A DNA stretch of 20,074 nt, from positions 1 through 20,074 of the forward strand of contig JAGNZX010000003.1 in assembly GCA_017984185.1 (NCBI GenBank). Direction: 5' to 3'. A program made the translations under genes and the position numbers. The notes under the pieces are model-generated. The model saw only the letters and a list, made by a program, of their open reading frames with translations. It was not told the DNA's origin and did no database searches. Shown piece after piece: positions 7,145 to 14,290 of the stretch (within the stretch, counting starts at the first letter, position 1; each line of letters begins with the position of its first letter). Origin of the DNA: Minisyncoccota bacterium (lineage in GTDB: Bacteria > Patescibacteriota > Minisyncoccia > Phycocordibacterales > UBA9973).

Positions 7145-7894
7145 TTATTTTGAATTCTCTTTTTTTACTCTAAAAATTAAAATAGGAGAGGCAATGTCAT
7201 TAACAAAAAGAGGATCCACAGCTTGTTGAAAATAGATGAAATCAATATGCCCATCAAAAGCTTTCTTAATGCTATCTAGGGTATCAAAACGTTTAGCATC
7301 TAAACTTCCATATCGTTCAATGATAACTTCAGGGGATGTATTATTATAAGAAGCTGTAACAGCTATGATAGCTTGATCCTTAGAAACACGTACTATTTCT
7401 TTGGCTGCTAGTTCGGGATTTTGACTATAGACCAAGACCCATCCTGCAATAACAATGTCAAAAGATTCACTTTGAAAACACATTTGATGCATGTCACCTA
7501 TTTGTATATAAGGCGAGTAGCTTATTAAATCCAAGCCTGTAATGTTCTTAAGTGAAAAACCATATGCCCATAGATTGAATATTTCAGCTTCATTACGAGG
7601 CCCTATAGAAAGAACTTTGAGCTGGTTCTGTTTCCTCGAAACACGCTCAATGCTAACAAGTGGACGAATTAATTGATGCGTTCGTGCTCCATCCATATCT
7701 TCCAATCCAATTCGATTAAATTTCACAGTCTCTTTGTATATATTCTTATCATTTTCTGAGCCACTTAAGGTCTTGATTTTTCTTTTTAAAAAAACCCACC
7801 TCACATAACAAAAAAAATTACGTATGGCATCAATTTGTAACAGTTGACGGGGAAAAGCTAAGAATGTTAGCGTGTGTCTTTTAAAATTTCGCAT
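7145..7894 (-). CDS. Class I SAM methyltransferase with atypical motif I
   Basis: A 249-residue Methyltransf_11-like enzyme. Residues 1-40 form a basic and hydrophobic leader (FLAFPRQLLQIDAIRNFF, then basic residues at 37-41) that could associate with the membrane; it does not look like a cleavable signal peptide. The SAM-binding loop is LSIGPRNEAEI at 95-105 instead of the usual DxGxGxG. GLDLISYSPYIQIGDMHQM at 120-138 supplies the acidic residue after strand 2, and FDIVIAGWVLVYSQNPELA at 145-163 is motif III and beyond. The start ATG 7894 has AAGGA eight bases upstream, overlapping the stop of the oxygenase gene. The substrate is unknown. Its position directly after the aminotransferase-oxygenase pair suggests it modifies the same sugar or the acyl group on it. 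Confidence 0.85.
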   Translation of the reverse strand: MRNFKRHTLTFLAFPRQLLQIDAIRNFFCYVRWVFLKRKIKTLSGSENDKNIYKETVKFNRIGLEDMDGARTHQLIRPLVSIERVSRKQNQLKVLSIGPRNEAEIFNLWAYGFSLKNITGLDLISYSPYIQIGDMHQMCFQSESFDIVIAGWVLVYSQNPELAAKEIVRVSKDQAIIAVTASYNNTSPEVIIERYGSLDAKRFDTLDSIKKAFDGHIDFIYFQQAVDPLFVNDIASPILIFRVKKENSK

Positions 7895-7905
7895 CCATGT
7901 ATTCC

Positions 7906-8811
7906 TTATTTATATTTATGCAGTGCATTTTCTTGATCAATGAGCGCCTCTATGCTTTTACGCGTTTCATCAGAAGCAATATCAAGAGGCTTAGAAAAAG
8001 ACTCAAATGAAAATATTAACAAGTCTCTGATTCGTCCTACTTTTGGAATACCCGCACGATGAAGACATCTTGCAGTATCGCAGATGGCTGCTGTTCCTTT
8101 TTCACCTGTCAAGTATTTAGTCATTTCGCCTGATTCTATTATTTTCTTGGCTTTTCCATAATCGTCACGCTCTTTATAACCAGCCGCCAAAATTTTCTTT
8201 GCGCTCATACTATCAAAAAATGTAAAGGGCCCATCATCAAGCGTAACATCTGTTAACAAAATAAATAGTTTGAGCGTATCTGTAATATGTCTGTCGTAAT
8301 GGAATTTATAGGCATAAGCCTCTTTTTTATCTTCATTTTCATCTACATGAACTGTTCTATACGCAGATACATAACTGATACGAAAATGGGAGTTGTAATA
8401 GCTATACAAAAGATCGATGATATCTAAATCTATTAACTCAAGTACATTTGGTATAGACCTGACAATATTCTTAACCATTAAAAACGAAGCCTTGCCTGGC
8501 TCACAAGATTCACCATTCCTCGCAGTTATGTGTGTATGATTTTTATCTAGGATAATATTTTCATATGATTTTTTGATCTCTAGCAGTTTGTTGCTTTGTG
8601 CTATAGAAAAAATGTGGTAGCCAAGCGATAAATCTTTGGGTCTTTGCAAAATATTGGGTACAATTTTAGCTATTTTTTTATTTGCAGCCCAACGTTTATG
8701 CCCATCTCGATTAAGTTTATAGCCGGCTTTATTTTTATACAGCATTTCACCAAGTAACAAATCCATATTCATTTTTTCTTGGAAATACATATTTTTAAGT
8801 TCTGTTAACAT
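7906..8811 (-). CDS. Phytanoyl-CoA dioxygenase-like Fe(II)/2-oxoglutarate oxygenase
   Basis: Predicted non-haem iron oxygenase. With numbering from ATG 8811 (301 residues), FHYDRH at 170-175 gives the HxD iron ligands His171 and Asp173. LKLFILLTDVTLDDGPFTFF at 180-199 is the typical PhyH segment, and CLHRAGIPKVGRIRD at 249-263 carries the distal His251 and, nine or eleven residues later, an arginine (Arg260 or Arg262) suited to holding 2-oxoglutarate. The full metal triad is therefore present. The frame can be extended to TTG 8826, which overlaps the upstream stop (TTGA), adding five residues, but AAGGG lies seven bases before ATG 8811, so I prefer that start. PhyH-like oxygenases hydroxylate or desaturate lipids, amino acids and sometimes sugars; the substrate here is unknown. 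It follows a class III aminotransferase and precedes a methyltransferase, pointing to a shared modification. Confidence 0.85.
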   Translation of the reverse strand: MLTELKNMYFQEKMNMDLLLGEMLYKNKAGYKLNRDGHKRWAANKKIAKIVPNILQRPKDLSLGYHIFSIAQSNKLLEIKKSYENIILDKNHTHITARNGESCEPGKASFLMVKNIVRSIPNVLELIDLDIIDLLYSYYNSHFRISYVSAYRTVHVDENEDKKEAYAYKFHYDRHITDTLKLFILLTDVTLDDGPFTFFDSMSAKKILAAGYKERDDYGKAKKIIESGEMTKYLTGEKGTAAICDTARCLHRAGIPKVGRIRDLLIFSFESFSKPLDIASDETRKSIEALIDQENALHKYK

Positions 8812-8818
8812 AACGATA

Positions 8819-8823
8819 CCCTT
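8819..8823 (-). promoter_or_regulatory. Ribosome binding site deciding the oxygenase start
   Basis: AAGGG lies seven bases before ATG 8811 and next to the TGA stop of the aminotransferase gene. It favours ATG 8811 over the in-frame TTG at 8826, which would leave the site inside the coding region. Confidence 0.6.
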
Positions 8824-10130
8824 CAATATTTCCTCACTGAAAAAACAGGCTCTAATATTTTCGTTCCGAGCGATTCATAAAGCTTATTTTCCATTAAAAG
8901 CGAAGCCATCTTTGATAACGTTTTATCATATGCATCCTCAATGCATGCTTTATCTGCTTCATCATGCGCATAGTTAATATTATGGCTTGTTAGAATGAAG
9001 ACTCCTAAATTTATCATTTCTTTTTGAAAAAATGTTCTTAAAAGAGCTCGTGCTGCGTTTGGATGATCCTGGAAAGTAACAACCACCCAAGGCGCAAGCC
9101 CTTTTAGAATAATATTTTCTTCTAGTCCATGTTTTTTTATCAGCCTATTTACTTTGTCTCTTAGATCTGAACCATACGCCCATATTTTCGCTATGACATC
9201 TTTGTCTTTTATTTTTTTGATAGTGGCAATAGCGGCAGCTAAAGAGAGGGTTTCAGGCGCAAATGTACTGGAATAGAATATTTCTTCTAAATGTTTCATG
9301 TATTTGGCTTTTCCAACCAACACAGATAATGGCATACCATTCGCCATGGCTTTGCCAAATACGGATAAGTCGGGGGTTACATCGAACAAAGCTTGTGCAC
9401 CACCCAACGCAAATCGGAACCCTGTAATAACTTCATCAAACACTAACAGTGCCCCATGTTTGTGCGTCAGCTCTTTTACTTGTTTTAAAAAATCATCTTT
9501 GGGTTCCTCTATATTCATGGGCTCCATGATAACAGCCGCAAATTCATTTGGATGTTTTTCAAATAAATGACGTAATGAATCTATATTATTATAGCTAAAG
9601 GAATGTGTTAAATTACTTACTGATTCAGGTATACCACTATTTAATGTGGTTGTGCCTGCATACCAATCATGCCAACCGTGATAGCCACACACAGCAACAC
9701 GATCACGTTTTTTAAGATGTCTTGCTAGGCGGATTGCAGCTGAAGTGCAATCTGAACCATTTTTTCCATAACGAACCATCTCGGCTGAAGGAATATGCTC
9801 TATCAACAGTTTTGCCAACTCAAGCTCGAGCTCCGAAGACAAGCTAAAAGTAATACCATGACTTAACTGTTTTAAAATAGCAGCATCAACATCCTTATCA
9901 CAATATCCAAGGATAACTGATAAAAGTCCAGATAATAAATCCACATATTCGTTATTGTCTACATCTATCATATGACCACCACAACCGCTTGTAATAAACA
10001 ATGGTGTATGATCGAATGGAAATTGGGTATAACTTCGCGTAAAGGTTTGTGCGCCTAGCGGTATTAGTTGTCGCGCTTCTTCTCTTAATAAATTTGATTT
10101 ATTAAAGTTACGATTTTTTATTGCTACCAT
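8823..10130 (-). CDS. Class III PLP aminotransferase of the glutamate-1-semialdehyde type
   Basis: A 435-residue PLP enzyme of the HemL-like branch of class III aminotransferases. Landmarks: NGSDCTSAAIRLAR at 124-137 (phosphate binding), YHGWHDW at 150-156 (stacks on PLP), FDEVITGFR at 231-239 with Asp232 binding the pyridine nitrogen, and FGKAMANGMPLS at 258-269 with Lys260 as Schiff-base lysine. STFAPETLSLAAA at 288-300 is the conserved loop after it. Everything needed for catalysis is present. Housekeeping HemL is unlikely: the gene sits in a glycan operon, overlaps ptmA by 7 bases (ATGGTAG) and differs around the active site. HemL-like enzymes in such loci are thought to transaminate or isomerise amino groups on small metabolites or sugars. 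This is not a known step of legionaminic acid synthesis, so the substrate is open. Confidence 0.9.
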   Translation of the reverse strand: MVAIKNRNFNKSNLLREEARQLIPLGAQTFTRSYTQFPFDHTPLFITSGCGGHMIDVDNNEYVDLLSGLLSVILGYCDKDVDAAILKQLSHGITFSLSSELELELAKLLIEHIPSAEMVRYGKNGSDCTSAAIRLARHLKKRDRVAVCGYHGWHDWYAGTTTLNSGIPESVSNLTHSFSYNNIDSLRHLFEKHPNEFAAVIMEPMNIEEPKDDFLKQVKELTHKHGALLVFDEVITGFRFALGGAQALFDVTPDLSVFGKAMANGMPLSVLVGKAKYMKHLEEIFYSSTFAPETLSLAAAIATIKKIKDKDVIAKIWAYGSDLRDKVNRLIKKHGLEENIILKGLAPWVVVTFQDHPNAARALLRTFFQKEMINLGVFILTSHNINYAHDEADKACIEDAYDKTLSKMASLLMENKLYESLGTKILEPVFSVRKY

Positions 10131-10918
10131 ACCGTCAACCCCCCATCTATGACTAAATTATGACCTGTTATATAACACGATTGATCTGAAAGTAAAAATA
10201 ACACACCTTCTGCAATTTCTTCGGCTTTTGCCATTCTTGCCAGTGGAACTCTGGCGCTATATTTTTCCTTAAAAACAGTATTTTGACCGCTTTCTACACC
10301 CCCTGGAGATACAGCATTCACACGAACACCTTTATGTCCCCAGTAAGCGGCCAAATGTTTCATCAATGCTATGACTGCCCCCTTAGAGACTGAATAAACA
10401 GCTGGTGTATTAATGGATCCCCCTAAATAGTCTGACCCTTCATATATTCTTTGATCGGGTGCCACGACACCATAAATAGAAGCCGTGTGCACAATTGAAC
10501 CAAATCCTTGAACATTTGCCATATACGAACCAATAATTTGATCAATAAGCATCACAGCATCAAGATTGACTGATAGAATATCGCGCCACGACTCTAAAGA
10601 CCAATCCTCAAAAGGCTTAAAAAAATCCTGGGAATTCGAACCCTTCCAGGCGGCATTATTAAATAAGCCATCAATGCTATGCCATTTATCTAAAACCTTA
10701 GACAGACCCAATTCAATTTCATGTTTTACCCGTATATCACAAGCATGGATTAAAAGTTCTTCAGGATATTTCTTCTTTATTTTTTCTAATTCATCTGTTT
10801 GAAGATCAAAGGCAGCAACCCTAAAACCATTTTCCAAAGCTTTTTCACAAACAACACTGCCTATAATACCATTGGCACCAGTAATAATTAGTGTTTTTAT
10901 TAGGGATTTTTTATTCAT
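10124..10918 (-). CDS. ptmA: Short-chain dehydrogenase, PtmA-like
   Basis: A 264-residue classical SDR. It shows the nucleotide-binding TGANGIIG at 13-20, Asp38 after strand 2 suggesting NAD preference, NNAA at 87-90, the catalytic Ser147 in HTASIYG, and Tyr175/Lys179 in YSVSKG, followed by NAVSPGGV at 201-208 and a C-terminal TGHNLVIDGGLTVW. The insertion with YEGSDYLGG at 159-167 before the active-site tyrosine is typical of PtmA-type proteins. In Campylobacter PtmA is encoded beside the CMP-legionaminic genes and was assigned with PtmF to supplying the glucosamine-phosphate precursor; PtmF is not in this window. The start overlaps the legF stop (ATGA). The family call is firm; the exact reaction is less certain. 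Confidence 0.87.
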   Translation of the reverse strand: MNKKSLIKTLIITGANGIIGSVVCEKALENGFRVAAFDLQTDELEKIKKKYPEELLIHACDIRVKHEIELGLSKVLDKWHSIDGLFNNAAWKGSNSQDFFKPFEDWSLESWRDILSVNLDAVMLIDQIIGSYMANVQGFGSIVHTASIYGVVAPDQRIYEGSDYLGGSINTPAVYSVSKGAVIALMKHLAAYWGHKGVRVNAVSPGGVESGQNTVFKEKYSARVPLARMAKAEEIAEGVLFLLSDQSCYITGHNLVIDGGLTVW

Positions 10919-11607
10919 CTGCGTTTCATTAATAATTCAGTATACAAAAATTCCAACTCGCTATCTATTTCTACTGAACGTTCGTTCGGCATGATATAAA
11001 GTCCTGTTTTAGGATTATAAAGGCTATCTGAATTCATAAGTGTCTCGCGATTCCATACATAAATGGAAGCATTTAAATCATAAGATGGAGGGGTATCTTG
11101 TCTTCGCGTAATTTCTTTTTTATATTTCTTACAAGGCACAACCCGCCCTTCTTCATCTTGCTCCACCATATCAAAGTATGGTGATCGACGAGCAGGGGTT
11201 ACACTAAAAAGGTTATCATAGCCTTTTATTTCAAGTGTTTTTACTGCATCGATAATGTCCTGAATACTTCTTAATGGGGAGGTACAGTCAAGATCTACAA
11301 AGGTATCAAATTGGATACCCGATAGCTTTTCAGCCTCTATGGCACAATGTCGTATGGCCGGTATTTTTGGGGCTGTATCGGAGGCTAAATGCTCGGGTCG
11401 TACAATGAGGAAATCAACACCCAAAGATTTTGAAACAGACAGTATTTCTTCGGAATCAGAACTAACCACAACAGCATCAAAAATACCGGCATTCATAGCA
11501 TGCTCAATGGTATGCGCAATAAGAGGGCTCCCTAAAAGGGGCATAATATTTTTGTTTTTTAGGCCTTTCGAGCCACCTCTTGCACAGATAGAACACAGTC
11601 TTTTCAT
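10915..11607 (-). CDS. legF: CMP-legionaminic acid synthetase (NeuA/LegF family)
   Basis: Activates the nonulosonic acid with CTP to give the CMP-sugar donor in the cytoplasm. The 230-residue protein is of usual length and shows the CTP-binding ICARGGSKGLKNKN at 7-20, VVVSSDSEEI at 46-55, DLDCTSPLRS at 105-114, RRQDTPPSYDLNASIYVW at 168-185, and SVEIDSELEF at 211-220 with the metal-binding Asp215. These motifs fit the LegF/PtmB branch of CMP-nonulosonate synthetases. Preference for legionaminic over sialic or pseudaminic acid rests mainly on the surrounding genes. It starts 12 bases after ptmE with an AGAGA-like ribosome binding site and overlaps ptmA by ATGA. Confidence 0.93.
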   Translation of the reverse strand: MKRLCSICARGGSKGLKNKNIMPLLGSPLIAHTIEHAMNAGIFDAVVVSSDSEEILSVSKSLGVDFLIVRPEHLASDTAPKIPAIRHCAIEAEKLSGIQFDTFVDLDCTSPLRSIQDIIDAVKTLEIKGYDNLFSVTPARRSPYFDMVEQDEEGRVVPCKKYKKEITRRQDTPPSYDLNASIYVWNRETLMNSDSLYNPKTGLYIMPNERSVEIDSELEFLYTELLMKRR

Positions 11608-11619
11608 ATATTGTCTCTT

Positions 11620-12666
11620 TTATATTTTTGAGTATTCTTGTCGTACTTTTGTTAAATTATCAGAATTTCCAATATCCATCCAATATTCATGCAAAGGAAA
11701 TGCAAGAACTTTCTGATTTTTTTGAATAATTTCTTGGAAGAGATCCGGCATATCTATGGGTTGAATTTTTGTAAGATACTTCAAAGCATCGCTAGAGAAA
11801 CAATAAATACCTGCACTAACATCATGGGAATAATGCGGTTTTTCAATAATATTTTTGACTTGCATTTTTTCTATTTCAACAACCCCATAAGGAACATGAA
11901 AGTTGCTCTTTCTAACACACATTGTGACAACAGCGTTATTTTTTCTATGGAAATCAATAAGAAGGTTAAAATCAAAATCTACAAACAAATCGCCATTAAT
12001 AACAATAAATATATCGCTTACTTTTTCTTTAAGAAAATAAAGACATCCTGCTGTGCCGAGTGGTGTATCTTCATCCAAATATTCTATTTCAACACCTTTG
12101 TCTTTGCCATCCTTAAAAAATTTTTTAATTTCCTCAGCTTTGTAATGTGTGGAAATAAAAAACTTTTTAAATCCGTGATAAATAAAATTATCAACAATAT
12201 GTTCCAATATGGGTTTCGAACCAAGCGGCAACATAGGTTTTGGTAAATTTTTTGTCAGATCCCCCAAACGTTTACCAAAGCCACCGGCCATAATAAGCAC
12301 GGGAACATCTAACTTTTCATCTTTATGAACTTCAGATAGAATTTCTAGGCCCAAAATATGTTTATGATCATCAACAATGGGGAGCGCTAAAACACCGCTG
12401 GATAGTAAAATGCTGTGCATCTCACTTTTACTTAATCCAGGCGGTACAAAAACAGGATCTTTGTTCATGATCTGTGCAATCGTTTCTTCTAAATGACCGC
12501 CTTTTAGTAACCCGCGTCTGATGTCGCCATCAGTGACTGTTCCAATAAGACAATCCTCTTTATCTACAATAAGTACAATCCGCAAGCCAGCATCGGTTAG
12601 TGTTTGCATGGCTTCTCTAATCGTAGCCCTGGACGATAATGTTATACGATTCCAATGATTAATCAT
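11620..12666 (-). CDS. ptmE: Sugar-phosphate nucleotidyltransferase with CBS pair (PtmE, glucosamine-1-P guanylyltransferase)
   Basis: A 348-residue protein with two CBS domains (about 1-115) fused to a nucleotidyltransferase. The CBS part contains GTVTDGDIRRGLLKG at 42-56, and such pairs usually bind adenosine nucleotides and regulate activity. The catalytic domain starts at about 122 with MAGGFGKRLGDLTKNLPKP at 126-144, followed by NGDLFVDFDF at 224-233, EKPHYSHDVSAGIY at 275-288 and YWMDIGNSDNL at 328-338. The same architecture occurs in Campylobacter PtmE, which makes GDP-glucosamine; this is the gene that marks the pathway as GDP-linked instead of UDP-linked. It starts 3 bases after the acetyltransferase stop. 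The nucleotide specificity is inferred from context and architecture. Confidence 0.92.
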   Translation of the reverse strand: MINHWNRITLSSRATIREAMQTLTDAGLRIVLIVDKEDCLIGTVTDGDIRRGLLKGGHLEETIAQIMNKDPVFVPPGLSKSEMHSILLSSGVLALPIVDDHKHILGLEILSEVHKDEKLDVPVLIMAGGFGKRLGDLTKNLPKPMLPLGSKPILEHIVDNFIYHGFKKFFISTHYKAEEIKKFFKDGKDKGVEIEYLDEDTPLGTAGCLYFLKEKVSDIFIVINGDLFVDFDFNLLIDFHRKNNAVVTMCVRKSNFHVPYGVVEIEKMQVKNIIEKPHYSHDVSAGIYCFSSDALKYLTKIQPIDMPDLFQEIIQKNQKVLAFPLHEYWMDIGNSDNLTKVRQEYSKI

Positions 12667-12669
12667 TTT

Positions 12670-13215
12670 TTAATACCGAGTTAATGCTGGAATTAATGTT
12701 TGTGGTGAAACAATTTGACCAGGAAGAATGACTGCTGCTGCACCTATCATAGAACAAGTACCAATCCTTGCCCCACCTAAAATAATGGCACCAGGCGCTA
12801 TATGACACCCATCTTCAATCATTGCATCATGTTCTATAATAGCACCCGTGTTGATGATAACGTTTTCTCCCACGCTTGCACCTGCCTGTATAATGGCCTG
12901 ATGTGCTACTAATGTTCCAATGCCTATTATTGCTGAAGTAGAAACATAGCTTTGTGCTGATTGGAGCGTAAAAGAAAGACATCCTTTCTTCTTATATTCT
13001 TTATAAAGGTGATGCCGGTGCATGAGATTGTCAGGTATTGTACCTCCAATGCCCATAAAGTAAGCATTAAAAAAATCAGATTCTTGTATTTTTTTTAAGT
13101 TTTTAAATTCAATAATTTTGGGATCGATAAATGCGTCAAAAAAAATACTATTCTGTTCTGCAATTTCATAAACAACTTTTGCATGTCCACCGCAACCAAT
13201 TATTGTCTTAGTCAT
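12670..13215 (-). CDS. NeuD/PglD-like sugar acetyltransferase, probable LegH step
   Basis: A 181-residue left-handed beta-helix acyltransferase. The N-terminal Rossmann-like part begins IIGCGGHAKVVYEIAE at 5-20, the usual sugar-nucleotide-binding start of the NeuD/PglD family. From about 96 the hexapeptide repeats run through IGIGTLVAHQAIIQAGASVG to MIGAAAVILPG. His129 in IEHD matches the catalytic histidine of PglD, and His138 follows it as in relatives. It sits between legI and ptmE, with an 8-base overlap with legI (ATGACTAA). Here it most simply supplies the N-acetylation of the GDP-linked 4-amino sugar made by LegC, for which no other gene is seen. Campylobacter, as I recall, uses an unrelated acetyltransferase for that step. 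O-acetylation of the finished sugar, as for some NeuD proteins, is the alternative. Confidence 0.88.
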   Translation of the reverse strand: MTKTIIGCGGHAKVVYEIAEQNSIFFDAFIDPKIIEFKNLKKIQESDFFNAYFMGIGGTIPDNLMHRHHLYKEYKKKGCLSFTLQSAQSYVSTSAIIGIGTLVAHQAIIQAGASVGENVIINTGAIIEHDAMIEDGCHIAPGAIILGGARIGTCSMIGAAAVILPGQIVSPQTLIPALTRY

Positions 13216-14290
13216 CTAAAGAATCCAGTTTTTCAAAATCTCGACTCGCTACAGTACCCAAAATATCCCAATATTTCATGGGTGAAAGACATGAAATGGG
13301 ACGTAAACAAATTAAATCGTTTTCAGAAAATATATGGTTCTTAGCCATTTTATTAGTTATATAAACACCCCTTCGAACCAATGTTTTATTTTTTATTTCG
13401 CTGACTGTTGGCCCTTTTTGATCATTCCCAAGAATGGCTTCCGTTAGACGTATCTGTTTGATCATTTCTGAAAACTGCTCTAGATTGAGCGATGCTTTAT
13501 GATCTGGCCCTTCCAAAGCATTATCGAGTGTAAAATGCTTTTCAATAACCCTGGCACCCTTTGCGACTGCCAAATGAGGCACCATCAAACCTAATGAATG
13601 ATCAGAATAACCAAGCTCTAAGCCAAATTCTTCTTTGAAAGTTTCTAAAACATTTAAGTTTATTTCTTGAAAAGGTGCAGGATATTCTGAAGTACAATGA
13701 AAAAGTGTAACCTTATCACGTAATAGCATTTTCCAGTCTATGGCATTAGAAAATTTAATAATATCATCCAATGATTGTGGTGTTGTACTTGGATTAGCAT
13801 ATCCATAGGCCAGAACAAACAAAGCTTCTTTAATTTCGGCTATTGTTGCCATACCGGTAGAAAGGAAAATTTTCTTGTTATACTGAGCCGTCTTTAGAAG
13901 CAAGGGCCCATAGGTAAGGTCACCTGAAGATATTTTAATATACGGCAAATCCATTTCTACTAAAAAATCTAAACTTTCAAGATCAAAAGGCGTAGAAAGA
14001 AACTGAATATGATGTAAGTCCGCAATCTTTTTTAAGTGTAAAAACTGCTCTTTAGAAAGTTCTAATTTTTCCAATAATTCATACTGCGTATTACTTTTAG
14101 AATTTTTCTGTTGATATTCTGCTTGTGCGGCTTTCGGATGAACGATCTTATTCGATTGAAACGTCTGAAATTTTATTGCGTCTGCACCAATTGCTGCAGC
14201 TTGCACAATAAGTTTTTCAGCAAGCTCGATGCTTCCATTATGATTAACACCTGCTTCGGCTATGATATAGGTTTTAGAATTATGCATCAT
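13208..14290 (-). CDS. legI: N,N'-diacetyllegionaminic acid synthase (NeuB family)
   Basis: Condenses phosphoenolpyruvate with a 2,4-diacetamido-2,4,6-trideoxymannose to form the nine-carbon legionaminic acid. The 360-residue protein has AEAGVNHNGSIELA at 11-24, GADAIKFQTF at 35-44, FLSTPFD at 97-103, IKISSGDL at 118-125, GYSDHSLG at 227-234 and EKHFTLDNALEGPDHKAS at 250-267, all active-site segments of the NeuB family. A C-terminal antifreeze-like SAF domain (about 300-355) carries the conserved RRGVY at 306-310 that completes the neighbouring subunit's site. Two ATGs are adjacent at 14290 and 14287; the second would give the 8-base overlap with legG seen at other junctions, so either may be used. 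Assignment to legionaminic rather than sialic acid rests on the neighbouring dehydratase and aminotransferase. Confidence 0.95.
   Translation of the reverse strand: MMHNSKTYIIAEAGVNHNGSIELAEKLIVQAAAIGADAIKFQTFQSNKIVHPKAAQAEYQQKNSKSNTQYELLEKLELSKEQFLHLKKIADLHHIQFLSTPFDLESLDFLVEMDLPYIKISSGDLTYGPLLLKTAQYNKKIFLSTGMATIAEIKEALFVLAYGYANPSTTPQSLDDIIKFSNAIDWKMLLRDKVTLFHCTSEYPAPFQEINLNVLETFKEEFGLELGYSDHSLGLMVPHLAVAKGARVIEKHFTLDNALEGPDHKASLNLEQFSEMIKQIRLTEAILGNDQKGPTVSEIKNKTLVRRGVYITNKMAKNHIFSENDLICLRPISCLSPMKYWDILGTVASRDFEKLDSLDD

Noticed and set aside
8823..10130. Housekeeping glutamate-1-semialdehyde aminomutase (HemL)
   Set aside because: The catalytic core matches the fold, but the gene is embedded and overlapped in a glycan operon, and its substrate-side segments look divergent; a sugar- or metabolite-specific relative is more likely.
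11339..11716. Plus-strand open frame of 125 codons
   Set aside because: It is antisense to legF and the end of ptmE; a shadow frame.
11689..12246. Plus-strand open frame of 185 codons opposite ptmE
   Set aside because: It lies wholly antisense to the conserved nucleotidyltransferase domain, has low-complexity Asn/Lys/Phe/Ile-rich content expected from AT-rich DNA, and shows no recognisable motif.
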